From positions 62,001 through 126,000 of the forward strand of contig CAZGZC010000002.1 in assembly GCA_964529685.1 (NCBI GenBank): a DNA stretch of 64,000 bases, given 5' to 3'. Source of the DNA: JALQUO01 sp964529685 (GTDB lineage Bacteria; Pseudomonadota; Alphaproteobacteria; Rickettsiales; Midichloriaceae). Of this stretch, positions 9,264-18,600 are shown piece by piece. The notes beneath the pieces were generated by a model, which was given only the letters and a program-made list of their open reading frames with translations, searched no databases and was not told where the DNA came from. Both the position numbers and the translations under genes were made by a program. Within the stretch, counting starts at the first letter, position 1. Each line of letters starts with the position of its first letter.

Positions 9264-9281
9264 CAAAGTTCCTAAACTTTG
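9264..9281 (+). terminator. short hairpin after groEL
   Basis: A 7-bp perfect stem (CAAAGTT/AACTTTG) with loop CCTA starts 28 bases after the groEL stop codon. It is followed by TATATAAG, not a clear T-run, so it is a weak terminator candidate. Confidence 0.35.
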
Positions 9282-9411
9282 TATATAAGAAATACCTGGA
9301 TCATATATTAAAAGTATTCAGATTAGTATCTGTTATGAGCAAGATTAGGATTTAAGCTTAGCTTATTTTAATGTTTTCCTATTTGCAGAGATCACTATTA
9401 ATATTTTGCTA

Positions 9412-9440
9412 TTGACAGCTAAATATGATGATGATACAAT
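9412..9440 (+). promoter_or_regulatory. strong sigma-70-type promoter
   Basis: A consensus -35 TTGACA (9412-9417) and -10 TACAAT (9435-9440) are separated by 17 bases, the ideal spacing. It is among the best sigma-70 matches I noticed in the window and lies directly upstream of the structured RNA at 9447-9512, with no gene start close by. Confidence 0.7.
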
Positions 9441-9446
9441 TGAGTG

Positions 9447-9512
9447 CGGTTATTTTCGGTGAACTCCAATTACTCACCAAATAGCCACAGTAGACATCTG
9501 CTGTGATTTTTT
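9447..9512 (+). ncRNA. candidate small structured RNA with intrinsic terminator
   Basis: Predicted transcript starting about 7 bases after the -10 box. The first hairpin pairs GGTTATTT (9448-9455) with AAATAGCC (9479-9486) and GGTGA (9458-9462) with TCACC (9474-9478), with a 2-nt bulge and an 11-nt loop. A second hairpin (about 9486-9505, 8 bp, loop ACAT) is followed by A and six T (9507-9512), a textbook Rho-independent terminator. No open frame of note lies inside, and no known RNA family (6S, SRP, RNase P, tmRNA) matches by eye. It could be a free sRNA or a terminated leader. The next gene begins 355 bases downstream. Confidence 0.6.
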
Positions 9513-9520
9513 GTTGTTGA

Positions 9521-9561
9521 GGAGGGCTTAATCCATTGGAAAACAGTCCTTCTTTTATTTT
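9521..9561 (+). terminator. second terminator-like hairpin
   Basis: GGAGGGCT (9521-9528) pairs with AGTCCTTC (9545-9552), 8 bp including two G-U pairs, with a small nested TCCATTGGA hairpin. It is followed by TTTTATTTT. It would act as a back-up terminator for the small RNA upstream. Confidence 0.5.
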
Positions 9562-9866
9562 GAAACAAATAACATTGAACCAAGTGATATATAGAAAAAG
9601 AAGTATTTAGTTTAATGATAAGTTAAATAGATTTTTCGTTATCTTCTAATATTCCTCTACCTTTTATGCGTCATCTATGAAACCTCAGATCTTTTCTCCT
9701 ATTCACTCTTGAATCACTCTTGAACAGACCAAAATATCATTTTTCGTCTTTTCATTTTTTCTCAGTCGCCAGCAAATTTTTTATGAAAGAATTCATAGTT
9801 AGAATTATCTCCTTGTTATTGCTTAGTGTGTACTTGGTTGATATATTATAAAAATAAAAAATTTCT

Positions 9867-10289
9867 ATGAAAAATCTTCTATTATTTATATTTATTAGTA
9901 TTATGTTTAGTAATGCTGTTATTGCTCAGACAGTACAAGACCTTAATGATGAGCTAAAATATATGGCTGCTCGTGAGTTGATTCTATCAAAAAACCTGAC
10001 TAACATCGATACTCCCGACTATAAACCAAAAGATCTTAAAAAGAAAAGTAATCCTAATGAAACAATTGGTTTAAAAGTAACTCAGCGCGGACATATGCAG
10101 ATTGATCAAAATCTCGATTTTGAATTAGTACAGGGAGATATAGTTGAAATAAAACCGAATGGAAATGCTGTTACAGCTGAAAATGAGCTTGCTAAAAAGA
10201 GTGAGAACTCAATTAAATTCAATGCGACTAGTAGTATTATCAATGCAGTTAACAGCATGACTAAGAGCGCTATAAGGAGTGGTGATTAG
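9867..10289 (+). CDS. FlgB-like flagellar rod protein with signal peptide
   Basis: A 140-residue protein matching flagellar proximal rod protein FlgB. MAARELILSKNLTNIDTPDYKPKDLK corresponds in segments to the family's RQ-x-L-x-NIAN-x-DTPGYK motif (key residues N46, D49, T50, P51). NGNAVTAENELAKKSENSIKFNATSSI matches the C-terminal coiled-coil half. Unlike ordinary FlgB it carries an N-terminal signal peptide (residues 1-20, cleavage after VIA) that would direct it to Sec export. No other flagellar gene lies in this window. It may be a flagellar relic or a protein reused in the envelope. Confidence 0.7.
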   Translation: MKNLLLFIFISIMFSNAVIAQTVQDLNDELKYMAARELILSKNLTNIDTPDYKPKDLKKKSNPNETIGLKVTQRGHMQIDQNLDFELVQGDIVEIKPNGNAVTAENELAKKSENSIKFNATSSIINAVNSMTKSAIRSGD

Positions 10290-10771
10290 TCTATCTATTG
10301 AGATTTTCTGATACTCAAATTGATATATAGCTAAGACAATTATATATGCAATTGTTTTCCTATCCTCTTTTTAGATACATCCCCCAATATTTTCAACCCA
10401 TCTTCAATATTTAATGACAATCATTGCTTTCTTCAGCTTGGTTATATCAACCAGAATTTTATTGAGTACAATTAGATGATAAAAAGATCTCTTTGCTTCT
10501 CAAAGACTTTTATATTAGGTAAAATAATTTTTTCTATACAGATTTAGCTGTTTTCTTAACAACTTTCTCAACAATCATTCTAATTTCTGAAAAGATATTT
10601 TTTATTATAAATTAATAGCACCTTTATAATACTGAATACAGAGGCCTTTGCATTACTGTCTCTTATCATCATCTAACTGTTCATCTAATTAAAAATAAAA
10701 ATAGTTTGTACTTCCACTAGTAAAATATTAAAGTTAAGATAAGAGTAACCAAACAAAATAAAACTCAAAAT
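10290..10771. other. gene-free region
   Basis: About 480 AT-rich bases between the FlgB-like gene and the GH108 gene. I see no supported open frame, RNA family or repeat. The last 50 bases would hold the promoter and ribosome-binding region of the GH108 gene. Confidence 0.4.
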
Positions 10772-11287
10772 ATGAAAAAAAAACAAAAAAGTCTTTTCTC
10801 AAATAAATTCAATAAAGCATTTGAGTCATTAATATTACTTGAAGGTGGTTACTCAAATGATACTTTAGATCTAGGTAAGGAAACAAAGTATGGTATTACT
10901 AAGCATTATTATCCACATCTTAATATAAAAGATCTTACTTTAGATCAAGCGAAAGCGATCTATCATAAAGATTATTGGATGGCTAATAACTACGATAAAA
11001 TTAGAAGCAATAAAATTGCTGAAAAAGTCTTTCATTCAACTGTAAATGCTGGTTCACGTCAATCTCATATAATTTTACAGAGAGCATTATATGCAGTAGG
11101 TTTCAAAGATTTATCAGAAGATGGTATTCTTGGTGATAAAACTATTGATGCAGTAAATAAATCTCGTCCAGGATATCTTTTACCTGCTCTAAGATCCGAA
11201 AATGCTGGTTTTTATAGACTACTCATAACTACCAGACCATCTCAGATAAAATTTAAAAATGGCTGGCTAAAGAGAGCTTATAAGTAA
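10772..11287 (+). CDS. GH108 N-acetylmuramidase / endolysin-like protein
   Basis: A 171-residue protein of the GH108 lysozyme family, often named secretion-activating protein. The motif EGGYSNDTLDLGKETKYGIT (starting at residue 24) carries the catalytic Glu24 in the typical EGGYxxDPxDxGGxTxYGIT pattern. The C-terminal half (DGILGDKTIDAVNK and later) matches the GH108-associated peptidoglycan-binding domain. No signal peptide is seen, so export would need a holin, a T4SS or lysis. Relatives occur in phages and in bacterial secretion systems. No phage genes flank it. Confidence 0.85.
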   Translation: MKKKQKSLFSNKFNKAFESLILLEGGYSNDTLDLGKETKYGITKHYYPHLNIKDLTLDQAKAIYHKDYWMANNYDKIRSNKIAEKVFHSTVNAGSRQSHIILQRALYAVGFKDLSEDGILGDKTIDAVNKSRPGYLLPALRSENAGFYRLLITTRPSQIKFKNGWLKRAYK

Positions 11288-11625
11288 GTTTTGCTTGACC
11301 ATTATCTATTATGAATAGTACATGTATCAAATAATACATGGTAAACCAAATTAAATCAGAAAAAGAATTAGAAAGACATAGCTTTGCATGAGAGATAAAA
11401 AATGAGAAAAGTGATAATATAAAAATCAATCAGAAAGAAGTTAAGGGATAAAACATATAAAATTTGATATAGATCAAGAAGTCCTATTTCAATACGCACA
11501 GCTTTATGTTTTAGAGATTCTGCAGCGTCTATCGAGATTAAAATGATATCAAAAAATTCCTTTTAGAATCTAATCTCAAGATATCATCCTTTATCAAAAA
11601 TATGGTATAAAAAATAGAAAATTCC
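11288..11625. other. gene-free region upstream of leuS
   Basis: About 340 AT-rich bases. A 7-bp hairpin near 11320-11340 (CATGTAT/ATACATG) is the only structure noticed. No open frame is supported. Confidence 0.4.
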
Positions 11626-14070
11626 ATGGAAAAGTATAACTATAGAGCTATAGAAAAGAAGTGGCAGAAAGATAGTAAAATTCAATATGCACAATCTAAA
11701 AAAGAATTTTATATTTTAGAGATGTTGCCTTATCCATCTGGTAATCTTCATATGGGACATGTCAGAAACTACACACTTGGAGATGCCTATGTAAGGTATA
11801 TGATGATGAATGGCTATAAAGTGCTTCATCCTATGGGATGGGATGCCTTTGGTTTGCCGGCTGAAAATGCTGCTAAGCAGTATGGTGTTAATCCAAGAGT
11901 TTGGACTGAGAAGAATATTGAAGAGATGCGTGAAGAGATAAAAAGATGCGGTTTTTCCTATGATTGGAGCCGTGAGATATCTACTTGCGAGTCATATTAC
12001 TATAAGCATGAGCAAGAGTTTTTTATAAATTTTTATAATCATGGATTGATCTATGAGAAGGAATCACTAGTTAATTGGGACTCAGTAGATAAAACAGTTT
12101 TGGCTAATGAGCAGGTTATAAATGGCCGTGGATGGCGGTCTGGTGCTATTGTTGAGAAGAAGAGTATGAAACAATGGTTCTGTAAAATAACTGATTTTGC
12201 TGAGGAGTTACTAGAAGGTCTCAAGACTCTTGAAAAGTGGCCAGATAGCATTAAAACTATGCAACATAACTGGATTGGTCGCTCTCAGGGAGCAATTATC
12301 AAGTTTAAGCTATGTAATTCAGATCAGTATATTGAAGTTTATACTACAAGGCCAGATACAATCTTTGGTTGTGCATTTATAGGTATTTCATATGATCATA
12401 AGGTATTAAATACAATGAATCAAAGTGAGCAAGTTGAAAATTTTATAAAAGAGTGTGCAGCTGATTCACTATCAGAAGCTGTAATAGAAACGAGAGAGAG
12501 GAAGGGTATTGCAACAGGTCTTTTTGTAGAGCATCCATTGGAAAAAAGTAAGAAAATCCCTGTATTTATAGCAAATTTCGTCCTATCAACTTATGGTACT
12601 GGTGCTGTTTTTGGTTGTCCAGCACATGATGAGAGAGACTATGAGTTTGCCCAAAAGTACAATTTACCTATATTAAAAGTTGTTGATAGTGAAGATGATT
12701 ACTATATAGGAGATGGTGTAATGATCAACTCAGAATTTTTAAATGGGTTGCACAACTTAGATGCGAAGAAAGAAGTTATTAAGAGACTAGAGGAGTTAGG
12801 AATTGGTGAGAATAAAATCAACTATAGATTGCGTGATTGGAGTATCTCAAGGCAGAAGTACTGGGGCTGTCCAATTCCAATGATAAATTGCCCTAGCTGT
12901 GGAACTATACCAGTCAGAGTTGAGGATTTACCAGTGATATTACCAGCAGAAGTTGACTTTTCATCGCAAGGAAATCCATTAGATTCACATACAACTTGGA
13001 AATATATAAAATGTCATAAGTGCGGTGCAGCTGCTGAGAGAGAAACAGACACACTGGACACATTTTTTGAGTCTTCTTGGTACTTTGCAAAATATTGCAC
13101 AGCAGATAAAAATAAGGGAATAGATCGCGCAGAAGTTGAACGCTGGATGCCAGTTGACTGTTATATAGGTGGTCCAGAACATGCAGTAATGCATCTACTG
13201 TACGCAAGATTCTTCTCACGTGCATTAAAAAAGTGTGGCTACTGGGATATAGAGGAACCATTCACTCAATTATATACCCAAGGGATGGTGTGTAACAGTG
13301 CTTATAAGGATAAAAATGGTCTCTGGATTGAGTTTTCTAATGTTGAGAAAGTTGATAACAAATACTATAAAAAGAGCTCTGGTGAAGAAGTTTTCTTTAT
13401 TGGTTCTGAAAAAATGAGTAAATCAAAGAAAAATGGTATTGCACCCCGTGAATATATAGATAGATATGGAGCTGACACGATCCGTATGTTTGTCCTATCA
13501 GACTCACCACCAGATAAAGATTTAGACTGGAATGATAGTGCTGTAGAAGGTATTCATAGATACATTCACAGGTTGTATAAACTTATCGATATAAAGGATG
13601 ATAATGGTCAATATGATCAATCTCTTGAGAAGCTTCAGCACAAGACAATTGCAGCTGTAACTAATGACTATAAGCAGTTTCATATAAATAAGGCGATCGC
13701 TAGAGTCAGAGAGTTAAATAATGCATTAAATGATTTAGTATCATACAATCAGAAGTTAAATGTTATTGCAACAATAGTCCAGCTGCTACATCCAATCATA
13801 CCACATATCACAGCTGAGATTGCAGAAAAATACAATTTTAAGTTAATCTGGCCAATAGCTAATCCACAATTATTAGTTGATGATACAGTTACTGTGGCCG
13901 TGCAAGTTAATGGTAAGCTCCGCGGTACTATTGATATTAATAAAGATTCTGAGCAATCTAAAATCGAAGAATTATCTCTTGAGTTACAATCAATCAAGAA
14001 CGCAATCGCTGATAATCAGATAAAAAAAGTCATTTATGTGAAAGATAAAATCATCAATTTTATTTTTTAA
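11626..14070 (+). CDS. leuS: leucyl-tRNA synthetase
   Basis: Class I aminoacyl-tRNA synthetase charging tRNA-Leu. The HIGH motif reads HMGH (YPSGNLHMGHVRNYT, near residue 45), and KMSKS is present (GSEKMSKSKKNG, near 600). The CP1 editing domain includes TTRPDTIFGC and GTGAVFGCPAHDERD. Zinc-type cysteine pairs are seen in CPSCG and CHKCG. At 814 residues it is slightly shorter than the E. coli enzyme (860) but has all domains, ending in the C-terminal extension with VQVNGKLRG. Intact. Confidence 0.98.
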   Translation: MEKYNYRAIEKKWQKDSKIQYAQSKKEFYILEMLPYPSGNLHMGHVRNYTLGDAYVRYMMMNGYKVLHPMGWDAFGLPAENAAKQYGVNPRVWTEKNIEEMREEIKRCGFSYDWSREISTCESYYYKHEQEFFINFYNHGLIYEKESLVNWDSVDKTVLANEQVINGRGWRSGAIVEKKSMKQWFCKITDFAEELLEGLKTLEKWPDSIKTMQHNWIGRSQGAIIKFKLCNSDQYIEVYTTRPDTIFGCAFIGISYDHKVLNTMNQSEQVENFIKECAADSLSEAVIETRERKGIATGLFVEHPLEKSKKIPVFIANFVLSTYGTGAVFGCPAHDERDYEFAQKYNLPILKVVDSEDDYYIGDGVMINSEFLNGLHNLDAKKEVIKRLEELGIGENKINYRLRDWSISRQKYWGCPIPMINCPSCGTIPVRVEDLPVILPAEVDFSSQGNPLDSHTTWKYIKCHKCGAAAERETDTLDTFFESSWYFAKYCTADKNKGIDRAEVERWMPVDCYIGGPEHAVMHLLYARFFSRALKKCGYWDIEEPFTQLYTQGMVCNSAYKDKNGLWIEFSNVEKVDNKYYKKSSGEEVFFIGSEKMSKSKKNGIAPREYIDRYGADTIRMFVLSDSPPDKDLDWNDSAVEGIHRYIHRLYKLIDIKDDNGQYDQSLEKLQHKTIAAVTNDYKQFHINKAIARVRELNNALNDLVSYNQKLNVIATIVQLLHPIIPHITAEIAEKYNFKLIWPIANPQLLVDDTVTVAVQVNGKLRGTIDINKDSEQSKIEELSLELQSIKNAIADNQIKKVIYVKDKIINFIF

Positions 14071-14119
14071 TAAAATCTTAAGTTGCTCCAGCTAATTCAT
14101 AATTATTAGTTAATAAGAA

Positions 14120-14284
14120 TTAATCAAATAGAACTGAATCCTTCTTTTTCTTTTCTCCTGTTTTAGAAGCAAGTGCAGCAGACTATCGAGGGACAGAAAG
14201 AAGAAGCAGCGGGTTTGTATCATAAACCTGACCATTCTCACTCTTTCCATATTTCAAGACCACGCTAGTAGATAAATAACAAAC
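14120..14284 (-). pseudogene. decayed coding remnant, unknown origin
   Basis: On the minus strand a 55-codon stretch reads like protein (VVLKYGKSENGQVYDTNPLL, then LSVPR, an in-frame TAG at 14183-14185, then SAALASKTGEKKKKDSVLFD and a stop). The sequence composition looks coding, but there is no start codon and one internal stop. I do not recognise the parent gene. It lies in a 770-bp space between leuS and cpoB that otherwise shows no gene. Confidence 0.35.
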
Positions 14285-14843
14285 TCATTGAAAGCAACAC
14301 TTATATTTTCATTAATTTATCATTATGAGCTCTATTGAGATTTACAGTATTACCATTAAAAATAATGCTTTTAAATAGTTTAAATAAGGTTGAATCTCCC
14401 TATGTATTGGCTCAAAATTTGTCAAAAGCAGATGCTTGTTTTGCATTTTTTGTTATAATCTTGTCAAAATTTGTTATAATGTGATCTATTTATACAACGA
14501 ATATCTTTTTCATTTAACCATTTTCCAACTTCAAATTACGATTAAAACTTTCTGTATATATTTTTTGTAATAATTCTTGAATATCAATATAGTTTAACCA
14601 ACTCATTGTATACAGATGATCCATATTTTTATTGAATTGAGTTTTCAATCAACTTTTATTTTCTTCATTTAATGAAGCTCTCAAACATTAGTGCAAAATA
14701 ATTGCTTTTCTAAAGCTGTTTTTTACCATTTTTGTGATGTTTAGAAGAAATTTTTGCATGTATAACTTATTTAAGTCAAGAAAAAATTTTTCTCTGAAAA
14801 AAAATCTATGGTATGTTGAATGTAATATATATAAAATTGAGTT

Positions 14844-15719
14844 ATGAAAAACTTTTTAGTATCGGCTTTCATATCACTAGTAGCATTATATCCAACTATT
14901 GGCCATGGTGACGATAACCTATATTCCAGGATCGATGTTCTCGAAAGAACAATCCATAATATGCAAAAGACACTTATAAATAATTTAAATAATAAAAATA
15001 AATCTACAGATAATAATCAAGATATTTCTAAGAGCCTAGAGGATTTGAATGAAGAAATTAAGTTACTAAGATCTGATCTTGATAGATTAGAATCTAAAAT
15101 AAAGAAATATTCAACGCAAGAAGAGCTATTTGAAAAAAATATTAATTCTAAAATAAACGATGTAGAAAAGAATTTATTACAAAATAAAATAAATAATTCA
15201 TCAATAAATAATAAAGATTCTTATATTCTCTCAAATATAAACAAGGAAATTGAGATTGATACCTCATCAAATAATGATCTTGAAACGCAATCTACAGTAT
15301 CTGAAAACAAGATCGCACAAGAGTATCAAAAAGCTTATGTGATTTTGAAAAAACAAAATCCTAATGGCAAACCTGAATATGAAAAAGCAATATCTGCCTT
15401 TCAAAATTTTATCAATCTTTTTCCTAATACTCCTCTGAGAGGTAATGCTTATTATTGGATTGCCTCAATATATACAGAAGAAAAACAGTATAGTAAGGCA
15501 GCGATAGACTTTTTAAATGGATATAAAGCAAATCCAAAATCTGGCCGTGCTATAGATAATTTACTCGGACTTGCATCGTCTCTCATCAAGCTGAATAAAA
15601 ATAAAGAAGCTTGCTCTGCACTTAATAAGACATATAATGAGTTTCCTAATATGAATGTGACAAATAAAAGATATACAGATGATCTGTTTAAGAATGCTGA
15701 TTGTTCAAATGATAACTAA
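14844..15719 (+). CDS. cpoB: Tol-Pal system protein CpoB (YbgF)
   Basis: A periplasmic protein that coordinates outer-membrane constriction and septal peptidoglycan synthesis with Tol-Pal. The 291 residues begin with a signal peptide (1-22, ending near GHGDD), then a trimerising coiled coil (about 25-100), a low-complexity Asn/Ser-rich linker, and TPR repeats at 160-285 (PEYEKAISAFQNFINLFPNT, GNAYYWIASIYTEEKQYSKA). No tol-pal genes are adjacent. Its TAA overlaps the start of the following metalloprotease-like gene by one base (TAATG), so the two are coupled. Confidence 0.85.
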   Translation: MKNFLVSAFISLVALYPTIGHGDDNLYSRIDVLERTIHNMQKTLINNLNNKNKSTDNNQDISKSLEDLNEEIKLLRSDLDRLESKIKKYSTQEELFEKNINSKINDVEKNLLQNKINNSSINNKDSYILSNINKEIEIDTSSNNDLETQSTVSENKIAQEYQKAYVILKKQNPNGKPEYEKAISAFQNFINLFPNTPLRGNAYYWIASIYTEEKQYSKAAIDFLNGYKANPKSGRAIDNLLGLASSLIKLNKNKEACSALNKTYNEFPNMNVTNKRYTDDLFKNADCSNDN

Positions 15720-16519
15720 TGATTAAAAAAGTTGAAAATTATAGTCTTCAGATTATAAATACAGCCTCCACTAGTCTTGATTCTCGTCTCACTGGTGACT
15801 TCATCAAAATTTTTCAGCACTTATACTCACAACCTATATTTAAAAATATTCTAGACATAGTTGTAACAAAGTGTTCTCTAGGAGAACTTAAGTTTGTAGT
15901 GCAGAATGCTAGGTTCTTTGATATTGATGCAGGTAACTGTGTAACTATGGTTGGTGACCAAGGTATAGCTAATGCAATTAAGAAGAGAAGAAAATACATT
16001 ATCACTATAAAAAAGCTTGCATGTGATATCATTATGCATGAAATTGGACATATGTTAGAGAATGAGTTAAGCCATTTATTGAACTTAAACCAGTTTGCCA
16101 ACATTATGATGTATGAGATCAATTCTGTGCAAATATATATGCAGTCTCTAGTAAGATCGCTTTTTGTTGAGCAGCTTGATGGATATCCACAATCGCAGCA
16201 TGTTGGAGAGCTTTTTGCTAGGTTTTTCCAGTTTTTTGCTGGCGCTGATGAGTTTGCATACCAATCATCAATTAGTGCTAAATATAACTTGAGACATGCT
16301 ATATCTGTCTTCCCGCGTACATTAGAGTTGTTAGATTCGCAACTATCTAATGCCTGGAGCGACTTAATAGATCCTAAAATTGCAGCTGATTCTGCAAAGT
16401 ACAGCCAAAGTCCATCTAAACAACAGTTCGCTGATTCTCAAGTAAAATCTATGCAGTTTGGAAATACTAGTAGCAACCGCTGGGGGATAAAATCTAATAA
16501 AGATAATCCATTTAAGTAG
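15719..16519 (+). CDS. putative zinc metallopeptidase (HEIGH motif)
   Basis: An uncharacterised 266-residue protein. Residues 107-111 are HEIGH within IIMHEIGHMLENE, the HExxH zinc-binding signature of zincin peptidases; a possible third ligand Glu lies in HVGELFARFFQFF about 60 residues later. No signal peptide or membrane segment is seen, so it is probably cytosolic or exported by another route. It is translationally coupled to cpoB (TAATG overlap) and followed by ccmF after one base. Activity and substrate are unknown. Confidence 0.6.
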   Translation: MIKKVENYSLQIINTASTSLDSRLTGDFIKIFQHLYSQPIFKNILDIVVTKCSLGELKFVVQNARFFDIDAGNCVTMVGDQGIANAIKKRRKYIITIKKLACDIIMHEIGHMLENELSHLLNLNQFANIMMYEINSVQIYMQSLVRSLFVEQLDGYPQSQHVGELFARFFQFFAGADEFAYQSSISAKYNLRHAISVFPRTLELLDSQLSNAWSDLIDPKIAADSAKYSQSPSKQQFADSQVKSMQFGNTSSNRWGIKSNKDNPFK

Positions 16520-16520
16520 T

Positions 16521-18365
16521 ATGGATGGTAATTTGTTGATTCATCTATCATTAGTTGCATACTGTATATCTTTTCTGTCAATAATTTATAATTTTTTTAT
16601 AAAAAGTAGTAATATTCATCTTATAGGCATCTCTTGTCTCTTGTGCGGCTGCGGATCTATAACGCTTAGTTTTTTAGTACTTGTATATAGGTATATATTG
16701 TCTGATATGTCGCTTATAAATGTCGCCATGAACTCGAGTCATCTTATGCCTATTCACTATAAAATTGCAGCTGTGTGGGGTAATCATGAGGGATCTATTT
16801 TGCTATTAGCTATGTATTTCTCTATCGCGTCAGTTGTATTTTACAGGCTTAGCTATAGATCATCTTTTATAAATTACTCGCTACTAATACAGCTCTCAGT
16901 AAATATAACTCTACTTTTATTCATTATAAATACTTCGAATCCTTTTATCAAAGTTTTTCCTGTGCCTAATATTGGGCTTGGACTTAACCCTGTTTTACAG
17001 GATTCTGGCCTGACATTACATCCTCCAATCTTATATCTTGGGCATGCTGGGTGTTTTATCATATATTCGATTGGGTTAGCGTTTTGTCGATATAAGAAAA
17101 TTGAGATTTTATATATGAAACCTTGGATTTTATTTTCATTAAGTTGTTTGACTCTTGGTATTGGTATGGGTAGTTGGTGGGCTTATAAGGAAATTGGCTG
17201 GGGTGGTTATTGGTTTTGGGATCCTGTTGAAAATATTTCTCTTCTGCCTTGGCTGGTTTTATCTGCTCTTCTACACGCTGTGAGTCGCAAAAAAAGTCTT
17301 TATAATATGTCACTATTTCTTAGTGTTTCTAGTTTTTTAACTGTGTTGTTTGGGATTTTTATTGTGCGTGCTGGACTACTTAAATCTGTCCATTCTTTTG
17401 CGCAGAATAGTGAGCGCGGATTTGTTCTTTTAAGTGTATTTCTTGTATATACATCATATGGTTTCTGGCAGTTAAGCAATGGTATGATAACTAAAAAAAC
17501 AACTAGAAGTAGAATATCCAAGCTTATTTTTGCTGGAAATTGTACATTCTTAGGTTGTATTTTGTTAATTTTAATTGGCATATTTTTTCCTTTAATGTAT
17601 GAGCTTTTCCATCATGTTTCGCTTACTGTAGGTGCTAATTTCTTTAATATTACATTTAATTCTCTCATTATTTTTTCCCTTATTTTATGTATCATGACCA
17701 CTACAATCTTAAGTAGATGCTATAAAGCCCTTATTCCACTAATTATAACTTCTATCATTACTTTGTATATCTGTACCCGTGCTTATGATAAGCTTAATTT
17801 ATATTATTTAGATTTTCTCGCTATCTTAGGCATTTTCAGCGGTTTATATGTCATTTTACAGTCATTTTTTATCTATCTACAAAGTGGTAAATTAAATTTA
17901 TATATAGTTGCTTCTCATTCTGGTTTTGGTCTTGGTGTTTTAGCAATTTCAGTGGCATCACTACTATCAGTTGATCATCAACAACTTATGAGCATCGGTG
18001 ATACAATGAATTTTAAAAACTTTCAAGTTAATCTCATTGATATTAAACATAATCTCAAAACCAACTATATCGCTAAGACTGCACTTATTAACGTTAAAAC
18101 TAACAACTCAGAAATTACTCTCAATCCGGAGCTCAGGATATTTCCTATAGAAAAGCAAATGACGTCAAAATCTGCTATTTCAAGGCATATTTTATATGAT
18201 TTACATATAAATATGAACCAAGTTACTGATGATGGTTACCTATTCACTTTTTATTATCGACCTCTCATAAACTGGCTATGGGCTGCGATTATTATTATCT
18301 CAACTTCAGTCATGATCAGAGCAATTCAATCTTTCATTAAGCTGTATAAAAAAGATAAGTTATGA
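16521..18365 (+). CDS. ccmF: cytochrome c maturation heme lyase subunit CcmF
   Basis: CcmF, with CcmH, attaches heme to apocytochrome c at the periplasmic face of the inner membrane (system I). The 614 residues form many transmembrane segments. The WGNHEGS motif is near residue 91, the tryptophan-rich WWD domain reads GWGGYWFWDPVENISLLPW near residue 230, and conserved His residues (HPPILYLGH) are present. It is the only ccm gene in the window. A 52-codon hydrophobic frame overlaps its stop codon. Confidence 0.95.
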   Translation: MDGNLLIHLSLVAYCISFLSIIYNFFIKSSNIHLIGISCLLCGCGSITLSFLVLVYRYILSDMSLINVAMNSSHLMPIHYKIAAVWGNHEGSILLLAMYFSIASVVFYRLSYRSSFINYSLLIQLSVNITLLLFIINTSNPFIKVFPVPNIGLGLNPVLQDSGLTLHPPILYLGHAGCFIIYSIGLAFCRYKKIEILYMKPWILFSLSCLTLGIGMGSWWAYKEIGWGGYWFWDPVENISLLPWLVLSALLHAVSRKKSLYNMSLFLSVSSFLTVLFGIFIVRAGLLKSVHSFAQNSERGFVLLSVFLVYTSYGFWQLSNGMITKKTTRSRISKLIFAGNCTFLGCILLILIGIFFPLMYELFHHVSLTVGANFFNITFNSLIIFSLILCIMTTTILSRCYKALIPLIITSIITLYICTRAYDKLNLYYLDFLAILGIFSGLYVILQSFFIYLQSGKLNLYIVASHSGFGLGVLAISVASLLSVDHQQLMSIGDTMNFKNFQVNLIDIKHNLKTNYIAKTALINVKTNNSEITLNPELRIFPIEKQMTSKSAISRHILYDLHINMNQVTDDGYLFTFYYRPLINWLWAAIIIISTSVMIRAIQSFIKLYKKDKL

Positions 18366-18520
18366 TAATGATCATCAACATATGTGAATTATTGTTTATA
18401 TTAACTATTTTTGATAGCATCAAATCTATAATAGAATTAACTGCTGTCATAAAAAACATAATTCTTGCATGCTTTTCTATCAGCATTTATTTTATACTGC
18501 CTATAAGAAATTCATTGTAG
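18362..18520 (+). CDS. possible small membrane protein coupled to ccmF
   Basis: A 52-residue frame starts with ATGA overlapping the ccmF TGA, the usual arrangement for translational coupling. The sequence is highly hydrophobic, with stretches ELLFILTIF and IILACFSISIYFILPI, enough for one or two membrane passes. No family is recognised. AT-rich DNA yields hydrophobic frames by chance, so confidence is limited. Confidence 0.35.
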   Translation: MIMIINICELLFILTIFDSIKSIIELTAVIKNIILACFSISIYFILPIRNSL

Positions 18521-18600
18521 TATGACATATTTTCTCTTGATTTAAATTTTTTATCTGCTCAAATTAGAAGAAAATATATAATCTATAGCTTATCTTCCCT

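Noticed and set aside
9447..9512. Cobalamin riboswitch (GGTGAACTCC and GCCACAGT resemble its conserved pieces)
   Set aside because: The GGGAA core and the full B12 box are absent, the element is far too short, and no cobalamin gene follows.
10772..11287. Prophage endolysin module
   Set aside because: No integrase, holin, portal, terminase or tail gene in the surroundings.
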